NCBI RefSeq assembly: GCF_008297955.1
Contig: NZ_VTPY01000001.1
Location: 62,001 to 126,000 of the forward strand
Direction of reading: 5' to 3'
Length of the DNA: 64,000 nucleotides
DNA from: Billgrantia pellis
Lineage (GTDB): Bacteria; Pseudomonadota; Gammaproteobacteria; Pseudomonadales; Halomonadaceae
The position numbers were made by a program, and so were the translations under genes. Every line of letters starts with the position of its first letter. Positions within the stretch are counted from its first letter, which is position 1. Shown here piece after piece: positions 55,458 to 64,000 of the stretch. The notes under the pieces were generated by a model. That model saw nothing but the letters and a program-made list of their open reading frames with translations, was not told where the DNA came from and searched no databases.

Positions 55458-56078
55458 TCACTCCTCGACGACGGGCCGCCATTCCGTGACCACCAGCGTC
55501 ACGCGCAAATCGTCGTATTCCATCACCAGACGGCGAGGCAGTATCAGCGATTCGGCTTCGGTCCAGTCGCGGTATTCGATGAGCCAACCGTCCTGTTCGA
55601 GGCGTTGAGGAAAGCCGTCGTCGTCGCGCTCGAGGCGGTGCTGGCTGTGTTCGGCGGGCAGGCCGCGAATCCAATCCGCAAGCGAGCCGACCGGCAGCGA
55701 CCAACCGAGTTGCTGCTGCATCAGCGCTTCGGGCGTCTCGGCTTCGAAGCGACCTTCCGCATTGGTCAGGGTAAAGCGCCCCTCGCGCCCTTCCAGCAGG
55801 TTGCGTCCGCTGCCGAAGGGGCCGCTGATGAGCATGCGGTAATAGTGAGAGTGCTGGCTCCAGTCGAGATTGGCGCTGGTCGTCTCCTGCGGTGTGCGCA
55901 GCCCGGCCTTGCCGATCAGCACCCAGGTGTCCAGCGCTTCCAGGCGCTCCCGCTGCGCCTCCCATCGGTCGACGACCGGGGCCTCGCTCGGGGGCGTTCG
56001 AGGTGTGGCGCAGCCGGCCAGGAGCGCGAGGAACAGGCCCATGGTGAGCCAGCATGTCAGACAGGAAGTGCGTGGCAT
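55458..56078 (-). CDS. lolB: Outer-membrane lipoprotein receptor LolB
   Basis: A 206-residue lipoprotein that inserts lipoproteins delivered by LolA into the outer membrane. The signal peptide ends in the lipobox LLAGC. Conserved interior: WVLIGKAGLRTPQETTSANLDW and RLVMEYDDLRVTLVVTEW. The ATG at 56078 begins the signal peptide; a longer frame to 56132 overlaps the upstream gene and is unlikely. Lies between the TPR lipoprotein and ispE, as in Pseudomonas. Confidence 0.93.
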   Translation of the reverse strand: MPRTSCLTCWLTMGLFLALLAGCATPRTPPSEAPVVDRWEAQRERLEALDTWVLIGKAGLRTPQETTSANLDWSQHSHYYRMLISGPFGSGRNLLEGREGRFTLTNAEGRFEAETPEALMQQQLGWSLPVGSLADWIRGLPAEHSQHRLERDDDGFPQRLEQDGWLIEYRDWTEAESLILPRRLVMEYDDLRVTLVVTEWRPVVEE

Positions 56079-56094
56079 GGCAGTGTCTCGTCGG

Positions 56095-57855
56095 CTAGGG
56101 GGTGTCGGCAGCCATCTCGGGGATGCGCTCAAGCAGTTCGTCGAGACGCGGGTGCGGCTCGAAGCGCTGGCGGGCTTCCTCGAACAGGCGCCGGGCGTCG
56201 TCGCGGCGATCGAGCGTCCACAGCACCTCGATCAGATGAGCGGCGACCTCCTGGTCGGGCATCGCGGCATAGGCGCGTTCCAGCCAAGGGAGGGCCCGTT
56301 CGGGTTCGCCGAGGCGATAGTAGACCCAGCCCAGGCTGTCCATGATGGCGGCGTTGCCGGGTTCGAGTTCATAGGCGCGCTCGACCAATTGACGGGCCTC
56401 GTCGAGGCGGTCCTCGATACCGAGGTCTGCCAGCGTATAGCCCAGAGCATTCAGTGCGGTGGCGTGATCGGGGTTGGCCTCGATGATGCGACCCAGATCC
56501 CGTTCCATCGCCTCGAGATTGCCGTTCTCCCAGGCGCGCATGGCGCGAAGATAGAGCAGCGGCTCGTCATTGGGGGTGCGCGCCAGCTCGCGATCGAGCA
56601 GCGTAGTAGCCTCGGCGGCGAGTCCGGCTTCGTCGAGCAGTTCCACTTCCAGCGCGACCAGCTCGCTGAAGCGCGATTCGTGACGCAAACGCTCGATGCG
56701 CAGGAAGGCGCGGGCGTCGAGCAGGCGGTTGTCTTCGATCAGCATGCGAGCCGCCCTCAGGCGGGCACGAAGGAAATCGTTGCCGGGTGCCACCTGACGG
56801 TAATAAAGAAGGGCGTTATCGGTCTCGCCCTCCTCCTCGGCGATGAGGCCGAGCAGGTGGAAGGCAGCGGGAGGCGTCTGGTCCCCGCTCACCATCGGCA
56901 GCAGCAGGCGGCGGGCGGCCTCGAGGTGGCCGTCCTCCAGATAGAGGCGGGCCAGCGACAGACGCAGATTTTCGTCGCCGACATGCTCGTCGAGCAGGGT
57001 CGAGGTATGCCTTTCGGCGGCCCCGACGTTGCCCAGTTCTAGCTCGGCCTGGGCCAGCAGAAGCAGGAACCGCGGGTCGCCCGGAGAGATCTCAAGGCCG
57101 CGGTTGGCAGCGTTGCGAGCCTGCCTCGGATTGCCGGACTCAAGGGCCAGGCGGGCACGGGTCAGCCACAGTTCAGGCAGCTCGGAATGATCCCGGGCAA
57201 GCCGGTCGAGACGACGCTCGGCCTGCTGGCGCTGGCCAGTGGCGGTTTCGAAGATCGCCATGGCGAGCGCAGCATCGTGGTAATGGGGAGAGGTTTCGCG
57301 GCCCTCGTTCTCGAGATAGTCCCCCAGGCGCTGGCGCAGGGGGAGAGGATCGACGCCGGCTTCCAGCGCGAGTTCGGCAAACAGCGCCAGTTCCGCATGG
57401 ATTCCTTGCGCGACGAGTGCCAGGCGACGATCGAGCGCCGTGACCCAGTCGCCGCGCTGCAGGGCCAGGCCGGCCAACAGGCGAAGCGGGGCCTCGGCGG
57501 TGGGGTCCAGCTCGTTCCAGCGCTGCACGGCGTCTTCGAGCAGCATGGGGTCGTGGCTGAAGCGTGCCGCCAGCGTGGCGCGCTCGGCCAGGCGTGGAGA
57601 GTCGTAACGCTCGGTCATGGCCAGGTAGCCTAGCGTGGCACGTCGGTAGTCGCCGCGTTGCCCGGAGAGTTCGGCCGTCAGCAGCGTCGCCAGGCCCTCG
57701 GCGTCGAGCCCACGCTCGATGGGAGGAGCGGAGGCGAGAGGATCTTCGCCTAACGTGGTGAGTGGCGAGGAGGGCAGGCCCTGGCAGCCTGCCAGCACGG
57801 CAAGGCCAAGCGGTGCCAGTCCCTGGCGCAAGAAGCGTATCAACATCGAGGGCAT
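56095..57855 (-). CDS. TPR-repeat lipoprotein
   Basis: A 586-residue protein with a lipoprotein leader (VLAGCQG near residue 24) and many tetratricopeptide repeats over most of its length, clearest at the C-terminus (NALGYTLADLG, MDSLGWVYYRLGEPERALPWLERAY). It resembles the large TPR protein encoded upstream of lolB in Pseudomonas; probably an outer-membrane or periplasmic scaffold. Two in-frame starts (57855 and 57846) are possible. Divergent from hemA. Confidence 0.9.
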   Translation of the reverse strand: MPSMLIRFLRQGLAPLGLAVLAGCQGLPSSPLTTLGEDPLASAPPIERGLDAEGLATLLTAELSGQRGDYRRATLGYLAMTERYDSPRLAERATLAARFSHDPMLLEDAVQRWNELDPTAEAPLRLLAGLALQRGDWVTALDRRLALVAQGIHAELALFAELALEAGVDPLPLRQRLGDYLENEGRETSPHYHDAALAMAIFETATGQRQQAERRLDRLARDHSELPELWLTRARLALESGNPRQARNAANRGLEISPGDPRFLLLLAQAELELGNVGAAERHTSTLLDEHVGDENLRLSLARLYLEDGHLEAARRLLLPMVSGDQTPPAAFHLLGLIAEEEGETDNALLYYRQVAPGNDFLRARLRAARMLIEDNRLLDARAFLRIERLRHESRFSELVALEVELLDEAGLAAEATTLLDRELARTPNDEPLLYLRAMRAWENGNLEAMERDLGRIIEANPDHATALNALGYTLADLGIEDRLDEARQLVERAYELEPGNAAIMDSLGWVYYRLGEPERALPWLERAYAAMPDQEVAAHLIEVLWTLDRRDDARRLFEEARQRFEPHPRLDELLERIPEMAADTP

Positions 57856-58088
57856 GCGTATCTCATCCGGTGTCCCGAGCCGTCAGCATAACGGCTAGCG
57901 GCGTGGGGGCAAAGGGATCGCTGTGGCGGCGCTCGGCGGATGCGATCGATGGTGCGCTTGTCGTGCGTCAATCGCAGGAGCCATGCGCCTGGCGCCGAGC
58001 GCCTCAGGCTGTGATAGAATGCAGCGCCGCAGAGGCGGATTTCCTCATCCACGGTCCGCCCGTCGACATCACGCGAAGACGCTTACGC

Positions 58089-59354
58089 ATGACGCTTCTT
58101 GCCCTCGGAATCAATCATAGGACGGCCAATATCGCGGTGCGCGAACAGGTCGCCTTCACTCCTGCGCAGCTCGAAACGGCGTTGTCCGAGCTGCGCTGCG
58201 TTCCTCAGGTGCAAGAAGCTGCGGTGCTGTCCACCTGCAACCGGACCGAACTCTACTGCGTCACCGGGCCGAGCGGTGAGCGCCAAATCCTCGACTGGCT
58301 GAGCCGATTCCATGGCCTGAGCCAGGACCAGCTGTCTGCCTGCGCCTATCACTACCTCGATGGCGATGCCGCTCGGCATTTAATGCGTGTCGCCGTGGGG
58401 CTGGACTCGATGGTGCTGGGCGAACCGCAAATCCTGGGTCAGCTCAAGGAGGCCTATCAGGCGGCGCGTCGGGTCAGCGGGCTGGGGGGAGAGCTCGAGC
58501 GATTGTTCCAGCACACCTTCGCCGTGGCCAAGCAAGTGCGGACTCGCACTGGTATCGGCCAGAATCCGGTCTCGGTGGCCTATGCCGCGGTGAGCCTGGC
58601 GAGTCGGATCTTCGACGACTTCAGTCGCTCCCGGGCGCTGCTGATCGGGGCCGGTGAGACCATCGAGCTGGTGGCTCGGCACCTGCGCGAAGCCGGAGTG
58701 CGCAACATGATCGTCGCCAATCGCACCCGCGAGCGGGCCGAGCTGCTTGCCCGCGAGTTCAGTGCCGAGGCGATCTCGCTCAACGAGATACCGGAGGCCC
58801 TGGCGCGCTCGGATATCGTCATCTCCTCGACGGCGGCACCGCTGCCGATACTCGGAAAGGGCATGGCCGAACGGGCCCTGAAGAAGCGTCGCCACCGGCC
58901 GATTTTCATGGTCGACATCGCCGTGCCGCGTGACATCGAGCCGGAAGTGGGCGATCTCGACGATGTCTTCCTCTATACGGTCGACGACCTCAACGAGGTC
59001 ATCGATGAGAATCGCCGCCATCGCCAGGTCGCCGCCGATCAGGCCGAATCCCTGATCGAGCATGGCGTCAGCGCATGGCAGCACGAGCGCCGTATTCGCG
59101 GTGGCGGCGAGCTGATCCGGCGCTATCGCGACCAGGCCTCGGCGCTGCGTGAGCACTCCGAGCGCCAGGCGCTGGCCCGGCTGGCTCGCGGTGAGGATCC
59201 CGAGGAGGTGGTCAGGTTGCTGGCCCACCAGCTCACCAATCGCCTGTTGCATCGACCCACGGTGGCTCTGCGCGAGGCATCGGGCAGCGAGCGTCGTGAC
59301 CTGCTCAGCGCCGCCGAGGCGTTGCTGCTGGACTCAACTTCAACGAAATCCTGA
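58089..59354 (+). CDS. hemA: Glutamyl-tRNA reductase
   Basis: A 421-residue enzyme that makes glutamate-1-semialdehyde, the first committed step of tetrapyrrole synthesis. Catalytic Cys50 is in [11 protein letters not shown]; the family segments [20 protein letters not shown] and [13 protein letters not shown] (NADPH domain) and a C-terminal dimerisation helix are present. The ATG at 58089 gives the family N-terminus; the frame is open further upstream without homology. A possible -10 TAGAAT lies at 58015-58020. First gene of hemA-prfA-prmC. Confidence 0.95.
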   Translation: MTLLALGINHRTANIAVREQVAFTPAQLETALSELRCVPQVQEAAVLSTCNRTELYCVTGPSGERQILDWLSRFHGLSQDQLSACAYHYLDGDAARHLMRVAVGLDSMVLGEPQILGQLKEAYQAARRVSGLGGELERLFQHTFAVAKQVRTRTGIGQNPVSVAYAAVSLASRIFDDFSRSRALLIGAGETIELVARHLREAGVRNMIVANRTRERAELLAREFSAEAISLNEIPEALARSDIVISSTAAPLPILGKGMAERALKKRRHRPIFMVDIAVPRDIEPEVGDLDDVFLYTVDDLNEVIDENRRHRQVAADQAESLIEHGVSAWQHERRIRGGGELIRRYRDQASALREHSERQALARLARGEDPEEVVRLLAHQLTNRLLHRPTVALREASGSERRDLLSAAEALLLDSTSTKS

Positions 59355-59365
59355 CAGGACACGCC

Positions 59366-60454
59366 ATGAAAGCGACCCTGCGCCAGCGGCTCGACGGCTT
59401 CGTCGAGCGCTTCGAGGAGCTCGCCGCCCTGCTGGCGGAGCCCGAGGTGATCGGTGATCAGCCTCGCTTCCGCGACTATTCCCGTGAATACGCCGAGCTT
59501 GAGCCTCTGGTCGAGGCCTGGCGCGATTATCGGGTCATCGAAGGGGATCTTGAGACGGCCGCGCAGCTCGCCAACGACAGCGATGCCGACATGCGCGAGC
59601 TGGCCGAGATGGAATTGGAGGAAGGACGGGAGCGTCTGGAGGCGCTGGATATCCGGCTCAAGCGACTGCTGGTGCCGAAGGATCCCGACGATAGCCGCAA
59701 CGTCTTCCTCGAGATCCGTGCCGGCACCGGTGGCGATGAGGCGGCACTGTTCGCCGGCGACCTGTTTCGCATGTATTCGCGCTATGCGGAGAAGAAGGGC
59801 TGGAAGATCGAGGTGATCAGTGCCAGTCATGGCGAACAGGGCGGCTACAAGGAGGTCATCTCGCGGGTAAAGGGCGAGGGCGTCTATGCCCGACTCAAGT
59901 TCGAGTCGGGGGCCCATCGTGTGCAGCGCGTGCCGGCCACCGAATCCCAGGGGCGCATCCATACCTCGGCCTGCACCGTAGCGGTGATGCCGGAGGCCGA
60001 CGAGGTCGGCGACATCGACATCAACCCCAACGATTTGCGCGTGGATACCTTCCGCTCCAGCGGGGCCGGTGGCCAGCATGTCAATACTACCGATTCGGCG
60101 ATCCGTATCACCCACCTGCCCAGCGGCGTCGTGGTCGAGTGCCAGGAAGAGCGCAGCCAGCACAAGAATCGGGCCAAGGCGATGTCGCTGCTGGCCGCGC
60201 GACTCAGGCAGAATGCAGTGGAGAACCGCCGGCAGACACAGGCCGATACGCGGCGCAGCCTGGTTGGCTCGGGCGATCGCAGCGAGCGTATCCGCACCTA
60301 CAATTTCCCCCAGGGACGGCTGACCGACCACCGTATCAACCTGACGCTCTACAAGCTTGGCGAGGTGATGGTCGGCGAGCTCGATGAGGTGCTGGAGCCG
60401 TTGATCAACGAACACCAGGCCGAGCAGCTTGCGGCTCTGCAGCAGGAGGCCTGA
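59366..60454 (+). CDS. prfA: Peptide chain release factor 1
   Basis: A 362-residue RF1. The catalytic GGQ is at residues 235-237 (GAGGQHVN) and the stop-codon-reading PAT tripeptide is in [12 protein letters not shown], marking it as RF1 (UAG/UAA) rather than RF2. Twelve bases after hemA; its stop overlaps the prmC start by one base (TGATG). Confidence 0.96.
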   Translation: MKATLRQRLDGFVERFEELAALLAEPEVIGDQPRFRDYSREYAELEPLVEAWRDYRVIEGDLETAAQLANDSDADMRELAEMELEEGRERLEALDIRLKRLLVPKDPDDSRNVFLEIRAGTGGDEAALFAGDLFRMYSRYAEKKGWKIEVISASHGEQGGYKEVISRVKGEGVYARLKFESGAHRVQRVPATESQGRIHTSACTVAVMPEADEVGDIDINPNDLRVDTFRSSGAGGQHVNTTDSAIRITHLPSGVVVECQEERSQHKNRAKAMSLLAARLRQNAVENRRQTQADTRRSLVGSGDRSERIRTYNFPQGRLTDHRINLTLYKLGEVMVGELDEVLEPLINEHQAEQLAALQQEA

Positions 60455-61290
60455 TGCGCCTCGATGCACTGCTGGCGCGGGCCACCGGGCGGTTGTCGCG
60501 GGCCGGCTCGCCCAGCCCGCGGTTGGATGCCGAGGTACTGCTGTGCTACGTAATGGGGGTCGATCGCACCTGGCTCTACACGTGGGGAGACCACGCTGCG
60601 CCAACTTTCGAGCGGGCCCGCTTCGAGGCGCTGGTGGCGGCGCGCGCGTCGGGCCATCCCGTGGCCTACCTGACCGGGGAGCGTGAATTCTGGGGGCTCG
60701 CCCTGGCCACTTCACCTCATACCCTGATTCCCCGGCCCGATACCGAGACGCTGGTGGAAGCGTTGCTCGAGCTGGCGCAGGAGGGCTCGGGGCGGCTACT
60801 CGATCTCGGGACCGGCACCGGCGCCATTGCGCTCGCCTTCGCCAGCGAGCGTCCCGCCTGGGAAATCCTCGGGGTGGACCGCGTGACCGAGGCGGTGGCG
60901 CTGGCGACGGCAAACGCTCGCCGCCTGGGAGTCGCCAATGCCCGTTTCGTCGTCAGCGACTGGTTTTCCGCGCTGGCCGACGCGCGCTTTTCGCTGATCG
61001 CCGCCAATCCGCCCTATATCGATTCCCGCGACCCTCATCTGTCGCAGGGCGATGTACGCTTCGAGCCGAAGAGTGCGCTGGTGTCGGCCGAAGCCGGGTT
61101 GGCCGATCTTCGGCATATCATCCGCAGCGCACGCGCTCATCTCGCGCCGGGCGGTTGGCTGGTTCTGGAGCACGGTCATGAGCAGGCGGCGCCGGTGCGA
61201 GCCCTGCTTCACGAGGCAGGATATGTCGACTTGGCCAGTCGGCGCGATCTCGGTGGGCGGGAGCGAGTTTCCCTTGGACGCCGGTCATGA
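60454..61290 (+). CDS. prmC: Release factor glutamine methyltransferase
   Basis: A 278-residue SAM-dependent enzyme that methylates the Gln of the RF1/RF2 GGQ motif. N-terminal helical domain, SAM loop LLDLGTGTGAIALA, and substrate-binding NPPY in IAANPPYIDSRDPHL. Translationally coupled to prfA, its substrate gene. Confidence 0.95.
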   Translation: MRLDALLARATGRLSRAGSPSPRLDAEVLLCYVMGVDRTWLYTWGDHAAPTFERARFEALVAARASGHPVAYLTGEREFWGLALATSPHTLIPRPDTETLVEALLELAQEGSGRLLDLGTGTGAIALAFASERPAWEILGVDRVTEAVALATANARRLGVANARFVVSDWFSALADARFSLIAANPPYIDSRDPHLSQGDVRFEPKSALVSAEAGLADLRHIIRSARAHLAPGGWLVLEHGHEQAAPVRALLHEAGYVDLASRRDLGGRERVSLGRRS

Positions 61291-61344
61291 ACTTGCGTTG
61301 AGCGAGACGCTGGAGAGCGGGTACTCACTGTGGTACATCTGTTC

Positions 61345-61358
61345 AGGAAATATTTCCA
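61345..61358. promoter_or_regulatory. Candidate Lrp-binding palindrome
   Basis: GGAAATATTTCC at 61346-61357 is a perfect 12-base palindrome in an AT-rich part of the prmC-lrp gap. With flanks it matches about 12 of 15 positions of the E. coli Lrp consensus YAGHAWATTWTDCTR. It lies 120 bases before the lrp start, so autoregulation is likely. Confidence 0.55.
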
Positions 61359-61478
61359 TTAGTCGACATGTTTAGGTGGCTGAACACCAGCAGTGTTCTC
61401 GAAAACCGCTGATTTTCAGGCTGAACCGCTATCATGGCGACACTTCATTCACCTGATCCGGTTTGCCCCGACACGATA

Positions 61479-61979
61479 ATGAAAACCAAGACCCGCTCGC
61501 TCGACCGAATCGATCTCAAGATCCTGCGCTGCCTGCAGGAGAACGCTCGCATCTCCTATGTCGATCTGGCTGCTCAGGTCGGCCTTTCCACCACGCCTTG
61601 CCTGGAGCGTGTCAAGCGCCTGGAGAAATCCGGCGTGATCCGTGGCTACAAGGCGGTGCTCGACCCCCGCTCGCTCAAGGCCAATCTACTGGTGTTCGTC
61701 GAGATCAGCCTGGAGACGCAGTCGCCGGCGGTATTCGATGAATTCCGTCGCGCCGTGGCCCGACTGCCGCAGATCCAGGAGTGCCATCTGGTATCGGGCC
61801 AGTTCGACTACATTCTCAAGTGCCGTATCCCGGAGATGTCTGCGTACCGCCAACTGCTCGGCGACGTGGTGCTGACCCTTCCCGGCGTCAAGGAATCCAA
61901 GAGCTACGTGGTGATGGAGGAGGTCAAGGAGGAGTTCTCGCTCTACGTACCCGACATCGAGGAACTCGAGAGCAAGTGA
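61479..61979 (+). CDS. lrp: Leucine-responsive regulatory protein Lrp
   Basis: A 166-residue Lrp/AsnC regulator close to true Lrp. N-terminal HTH (LDRIDLKILRCLQENARIS, VGLSTTPCLERVKRLEKSG) and C-terminal RAM/AsnC effector domain (LVFVEISLETQSPAVFDEF, ECHLVSGQFDYILKCRIPEMSAYR) are complete. Start at 61479; an in-frame ATG at 61434 would add 15 residues. It sits inside the usual prmC-moeB junction and its stop overlaps the moeB start by one base. Confidence 0.9.
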   Translation: MKTKTRSLDRIDLKILRCLQENARISYVDLAAQVGLSTTPCLERVKRLEKSGVIRGYKAVLDPRSLKANLLVFVEISLETQSPAVFDEFRRAVARLPQIQECHLVSGQFDYILKCRIPEMSAYRQLLGDVVLTLPGVKESKSYVVMEEVKEEFSLYVPDIEELESK

Positions 61980-62731
61980 TGGCAATGAACGACGAGGCAC
62001 TGCTGCGCTACAGCCGGCAGATCATGTTGGAGTCGATCGATATCGAGGGGCAGGAGCGCCTGCTGGCCTCGCGTGCACTGGTGGTCGGCGCCGGTGGGCT
62101 CGGCTCACCGGTGGCGCTCTATCTGGCCGCCGCCGGTGTCGGTCATCTGACCTTGGCCGATGCCGACGAGGTGGAACTCTCCAACCTGCAGCGCCAGATC
62201 GCCCATGGCATGAAAGACCTGGGGCGTAACAAGGCGGCATCCGCACGTGAGGCGGCGCTGGCGCTGAACCCTGGATGCGACATTCGTGTAGTGGGGGAGC
62301 ACCTGGCCGACGAGGGGTTGGACGATGTCGTCACCGGGGTCGATCTGGTGCTCGATTGCACCGACCGCTTCTCCAGTCGATACGCGATCAACGCCGCCTG
62401 CCGCCGGGCCGGAATACCGCTGGTCTCGGGTGCGGCGATCCGCTTCTCCGGCCAGCTGGCGGTCTTCGACCCGCGGGATGTCTCCTCGCCCTGTTATGCC
62501 TGCCTCTATCCGCCCGGCGAGGGCGGCGACGATGAGCTTCGCTGTGCTGAGAACGGCGTGGTGGCTCCTCTGGTGGGACTCATCGGCAGCTTTCAGGCGC
62601 TCGAGGCGGTCAAGCTACTCAGCGGCGCCGGCACGCCGCATCGGGGGCTCTCCACTTTCGACGGCCTGAGCGGGCAATGGCGCCATTACCAAGTCCCACG
62701 CGACCCGGCCTGCCCGGTTTGTGCACGTTGA
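61979..62731 (+). CDS. moeB: Molybdopterin-synthase adenylyltransferase
   Basis: A 250-residue E1-like enzyme that adenylates MoaD (or a ThiS-like carrier). ATP motif VVGAGGLGSPVALYLAAAGVG near residue 33, LSNLQRQIAHG, and the zinc-binding CxxC pairs CYAC and CPVC. The ATG at 61979 overlaps the lrp stop by one base; the ATG at 61985 is also possible. In many gammaproteobacteria moeB directly follows prmC. Confidence 0.93.
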   Translation: MAMNDEALLRYSRQIMLESIDIEGQERLLASRALVVGAGGLGSPVALYLAAAGVGHLTLADADEVELSNLQRQIAHGMKDLGRNKAASAREAALALNPGCDIRVVGEHLADEGLDDVVTGVDLVLDCTDRFSSRYAINAACRRAGIPLVSGAAIRFSGQLAVFDPRDVSSPCYACLYPPGEGGDDELRCAENGVVAPLVGLIGSFQALEAVKLLSGAGTPHRGLSTFDGLSGQWRHYQVPRDPACPVCAR

Positions 62732-62901
62732 GCTTTGATGTGGCTTGATGGCGATTAATTGACAGAAGCGACCCGGGGGGTGTCGGAAGCTGTCGAGGAG
62801 TGGGAACGCTCTTCTCGCCCCATAAGGGGCCTCTGACGCCTTTCGCTGCCACTGGCGCACCATCGGCAGGGTCGGGCTGGTTGAAAGCCGTTATCGAATA
62901 C

Positions 62902-62934
62902 TTGACATCTTGCGCTAGTTTGATGCCAGACTAG
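62902..62934 (+). promoter_or_regulatory. Promoter and short inverted repeat before the FAD oxidoreductase
   Basis: A clear -35 TTGACA (62902-62907) but no good -10 at 17 bases; TAGTTT at 62916-62921 is too close. CTAGT (62915-62919) and ACTAG (62930-62934) form an inverted repeat that may be an operator. The rest of the 280-base gap holds only small GC hairpins, including CCTCCG/CGGAGG at 62965-62982 after two tandem GGATGCCTC copies. Confidence 0.4.
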
Positions 62935-63011
62935 TCGGGCTGGACCCGGCGGATGCCTCGGATGCCTCCGAGTCACCGGAGGGCTTCCTTGCCAACCCAG
63001 GGACGCACGCG

Positions 63012-64000
63012 ATGCTCCGTGCCACGACACTCGATAACTCCGTTTCCTATTACCGCGACAGCATAGCGGTCGAGCTCGATCCCTGCCCGCCGTTGAGCGG
63101 TGAGAGCCGTGCCGATGTCTGCGTGATCGGCGGCGGTATCACCGGTTGCTCCACGGCACTTCATCTGGCCGAGCGCGGCTACTCGGTGATCCTGCTCGAG
63201 GCACAGGAGATTGGCTTTGGCGCCTCAGGGCGCAGCGGCGGGCAGATCCTGCCCGGGCTGGGGGCCGATATCGCCACCGTGGAGCAGGCGCTGGGGCGTG
63301 AGCGTGCCCGGCAAATATGGGAAATGAGTCGTGAGGCGGTACGTCTGACCGCCGAGCGTATCGAGCGCCATGCGATTCCCTGCGACCTCGCTTGGGGTTA
63401 CCTGCACGCCGCGGTGAAGCCACGCCACGTGCGAGCGCTGCGGCAGATGCAGGCGCGTCTGGCGTGTGACTACGGCTACGAGGCGCTGACCTGGCTCGAG
63501 GGCGACGCGCTGCGCGAGCGCGTGGTGACCGATGCCTACCCGGGCGCGCTCTTCGAGCGCGAGGGCGGTCATCTGCATCCGCTCAACTATACCCTGGGCC
63601 TGGCCCGTGCCGCCCAGCAGGCCGGCGTGACGATCCATGAGCACAGTCCGGCCCGCACCCTTCGTCGCGGACAGCCTGCGACGGTGGAAACCGAGCGCGG
63701 CAGGGTCGTCGCCGATTTCGTGGTGGTGGGGGCCAACGCCTACTTGGGCCACCTGCTGCCGGAGCTGGAAGGCCGCATCATGCGTGCCGCCAACTACATC
63801 ATCGCCACCGAACCCCTCGGCGAAGCGCGCGCGGCCCGAGTGCTGCCCCGCAATGATGCGCTATCGGATGCCAACTTCGTTCTCGATTATTATCGCCTCT
63901 CGGCCGACAAGCGGCTGATCTACGGTGGTGAAGTCAGTTACGATGGACGCGAACCCCGGGGCCTTCAGCAGCGCATGGACGCCAAGATCGCACGCCTGTT
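63012..64000 (+). CDS. FAD-dependent oxidoreductase, PuuB/DadA-like (partial)
   Basis: An open frame running off the right edge (at least 329 codons). N-terminal LDNSVSYYRDSIAVE and FAD motif CVIGGGITGCSTALHLAERG near residue 37, then EAQEIGFGASGRSGGQILPG, mark a DAO-family oxidoreductase close to gamma-glutamylputrescine oxidase (PuuB). It probably oxidises an amine or a gamma-glutamyl-polyamine. The missing C-terminus prevents a firmer call. Confidence 0.85.
   Translation, partial: MLRATTLDNSVSYYRDSIAVELDPCPPLSGESRADVCVIGGGITGCSTALHLAERGYSVILLEAQEIGFGASGRSGGQILPGLGADIATVEQALGRERARQIWEMSREAVRLTAERIERHAIPCDLAWGYLHAAVKPRHVRALRQMQARLACDYGYEALTWLEGDALRERVVTDAYPGALFEREGGHLHPLNYTLGLARAAQQAGVTIHEHSPARTLRRGQPATVETERGRVVADFVVVGANAYLGHLLPELEGRIMRAANYIIATEPLGEARAARVLPRNDALSDANFVLDYYRLSADKRLIYGGEVSYDGREPRGLQQRMDAKIARL

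Overview
The window is a GC-rich, densely packed gammaproteobacterial chromosome segment. Its gene families and gene order (glycerol ABC uptake genes next to glpD, betIBA, hemA-prfA-prmC-moeB, lolB-ispE-prs-rplY-pth-ychF) point to Halomonas or a close relative in the Halomonadaceae. This is inferred from family resemblance and synteny, not from a database search. I see no insertion sequence, prophage, CRISPR array or rRNA. The two ends cut through operons: a glycerol transporter operon on the left and an FAD oxidoreductase gene on the right.

Layout. 1-3.9 kb: end of a glycerol ABC transporter operon (glpU, glpV) and glycerol-3-phosphate dehydrogenase. 4-9.8 kb: housekeeping and small conserved genes (DMT exporter, NAD kinase, metallophosphatase, rhomboid protease, DUF1315, DUF2797, GST). 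9.9-13.3 kb: a radical SAM gene behind a near-consensus LexA box, divergent from an orphan CcoI-like P-type ATPase. 13.3-27.4 kb: a cobalamin salvage and uptake region with cobT, cbiB, cobD, cobU, cobS, cobC and a second degenerate CobU-like gene, then a promoter and cobalamin riboswitch in front of btuB-btuF-btuC-btuD, then a metallo-beta-lactamase-fold hydrolase, cobO and cobQ. No corrin-ring assembly genes are present, so the locus looks built for importing corrinoids and completing the nucleotide loop.

27.4-36.7 kb: a single gene encoding NMN deamidase (PncC/CinA-C) fused to NAD synthetase (NadE), glycerophosphodiesterase, quinone oxidoreductase, an RpiR regulator divergent from an aminotransferase/CMD-family pair across an AT-rich operator-like region, and an SLC13 permease with an unusual hydrophilic insert. 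36.7-43.4 kb: fadE and the osmoprotectant operon betI-betB-betA with a perfect palindromic BetI-type operator. 43.5-50.9 kb: a tRNA region (Met, three Asn) and a second inverted Met tRNA, enclosing a Ca/Na antiporter, a PhoD-like phosphatase, Prc protease and M18 aminopeptidase. 50.9-57.9 kb: leftward operon TPR lipoprotein-lolB-ispE-prs-rplY-pth-ychF. 58-64 kb: rightward hemA-prfA-prmC, an Lrp gene inserted before moeB, and the start of a PuuB/DadA-like oxidoreductase.

The items I rate highest are the PncC-NadE fusion, the SOS-box-controlled radical SAM gene, the degenerate second CobU, the RpiR/aminotransferase intergenic operator, and the Lrp insertion with its own palindromic candidate site. 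I found no clearly novel multi-gene system.
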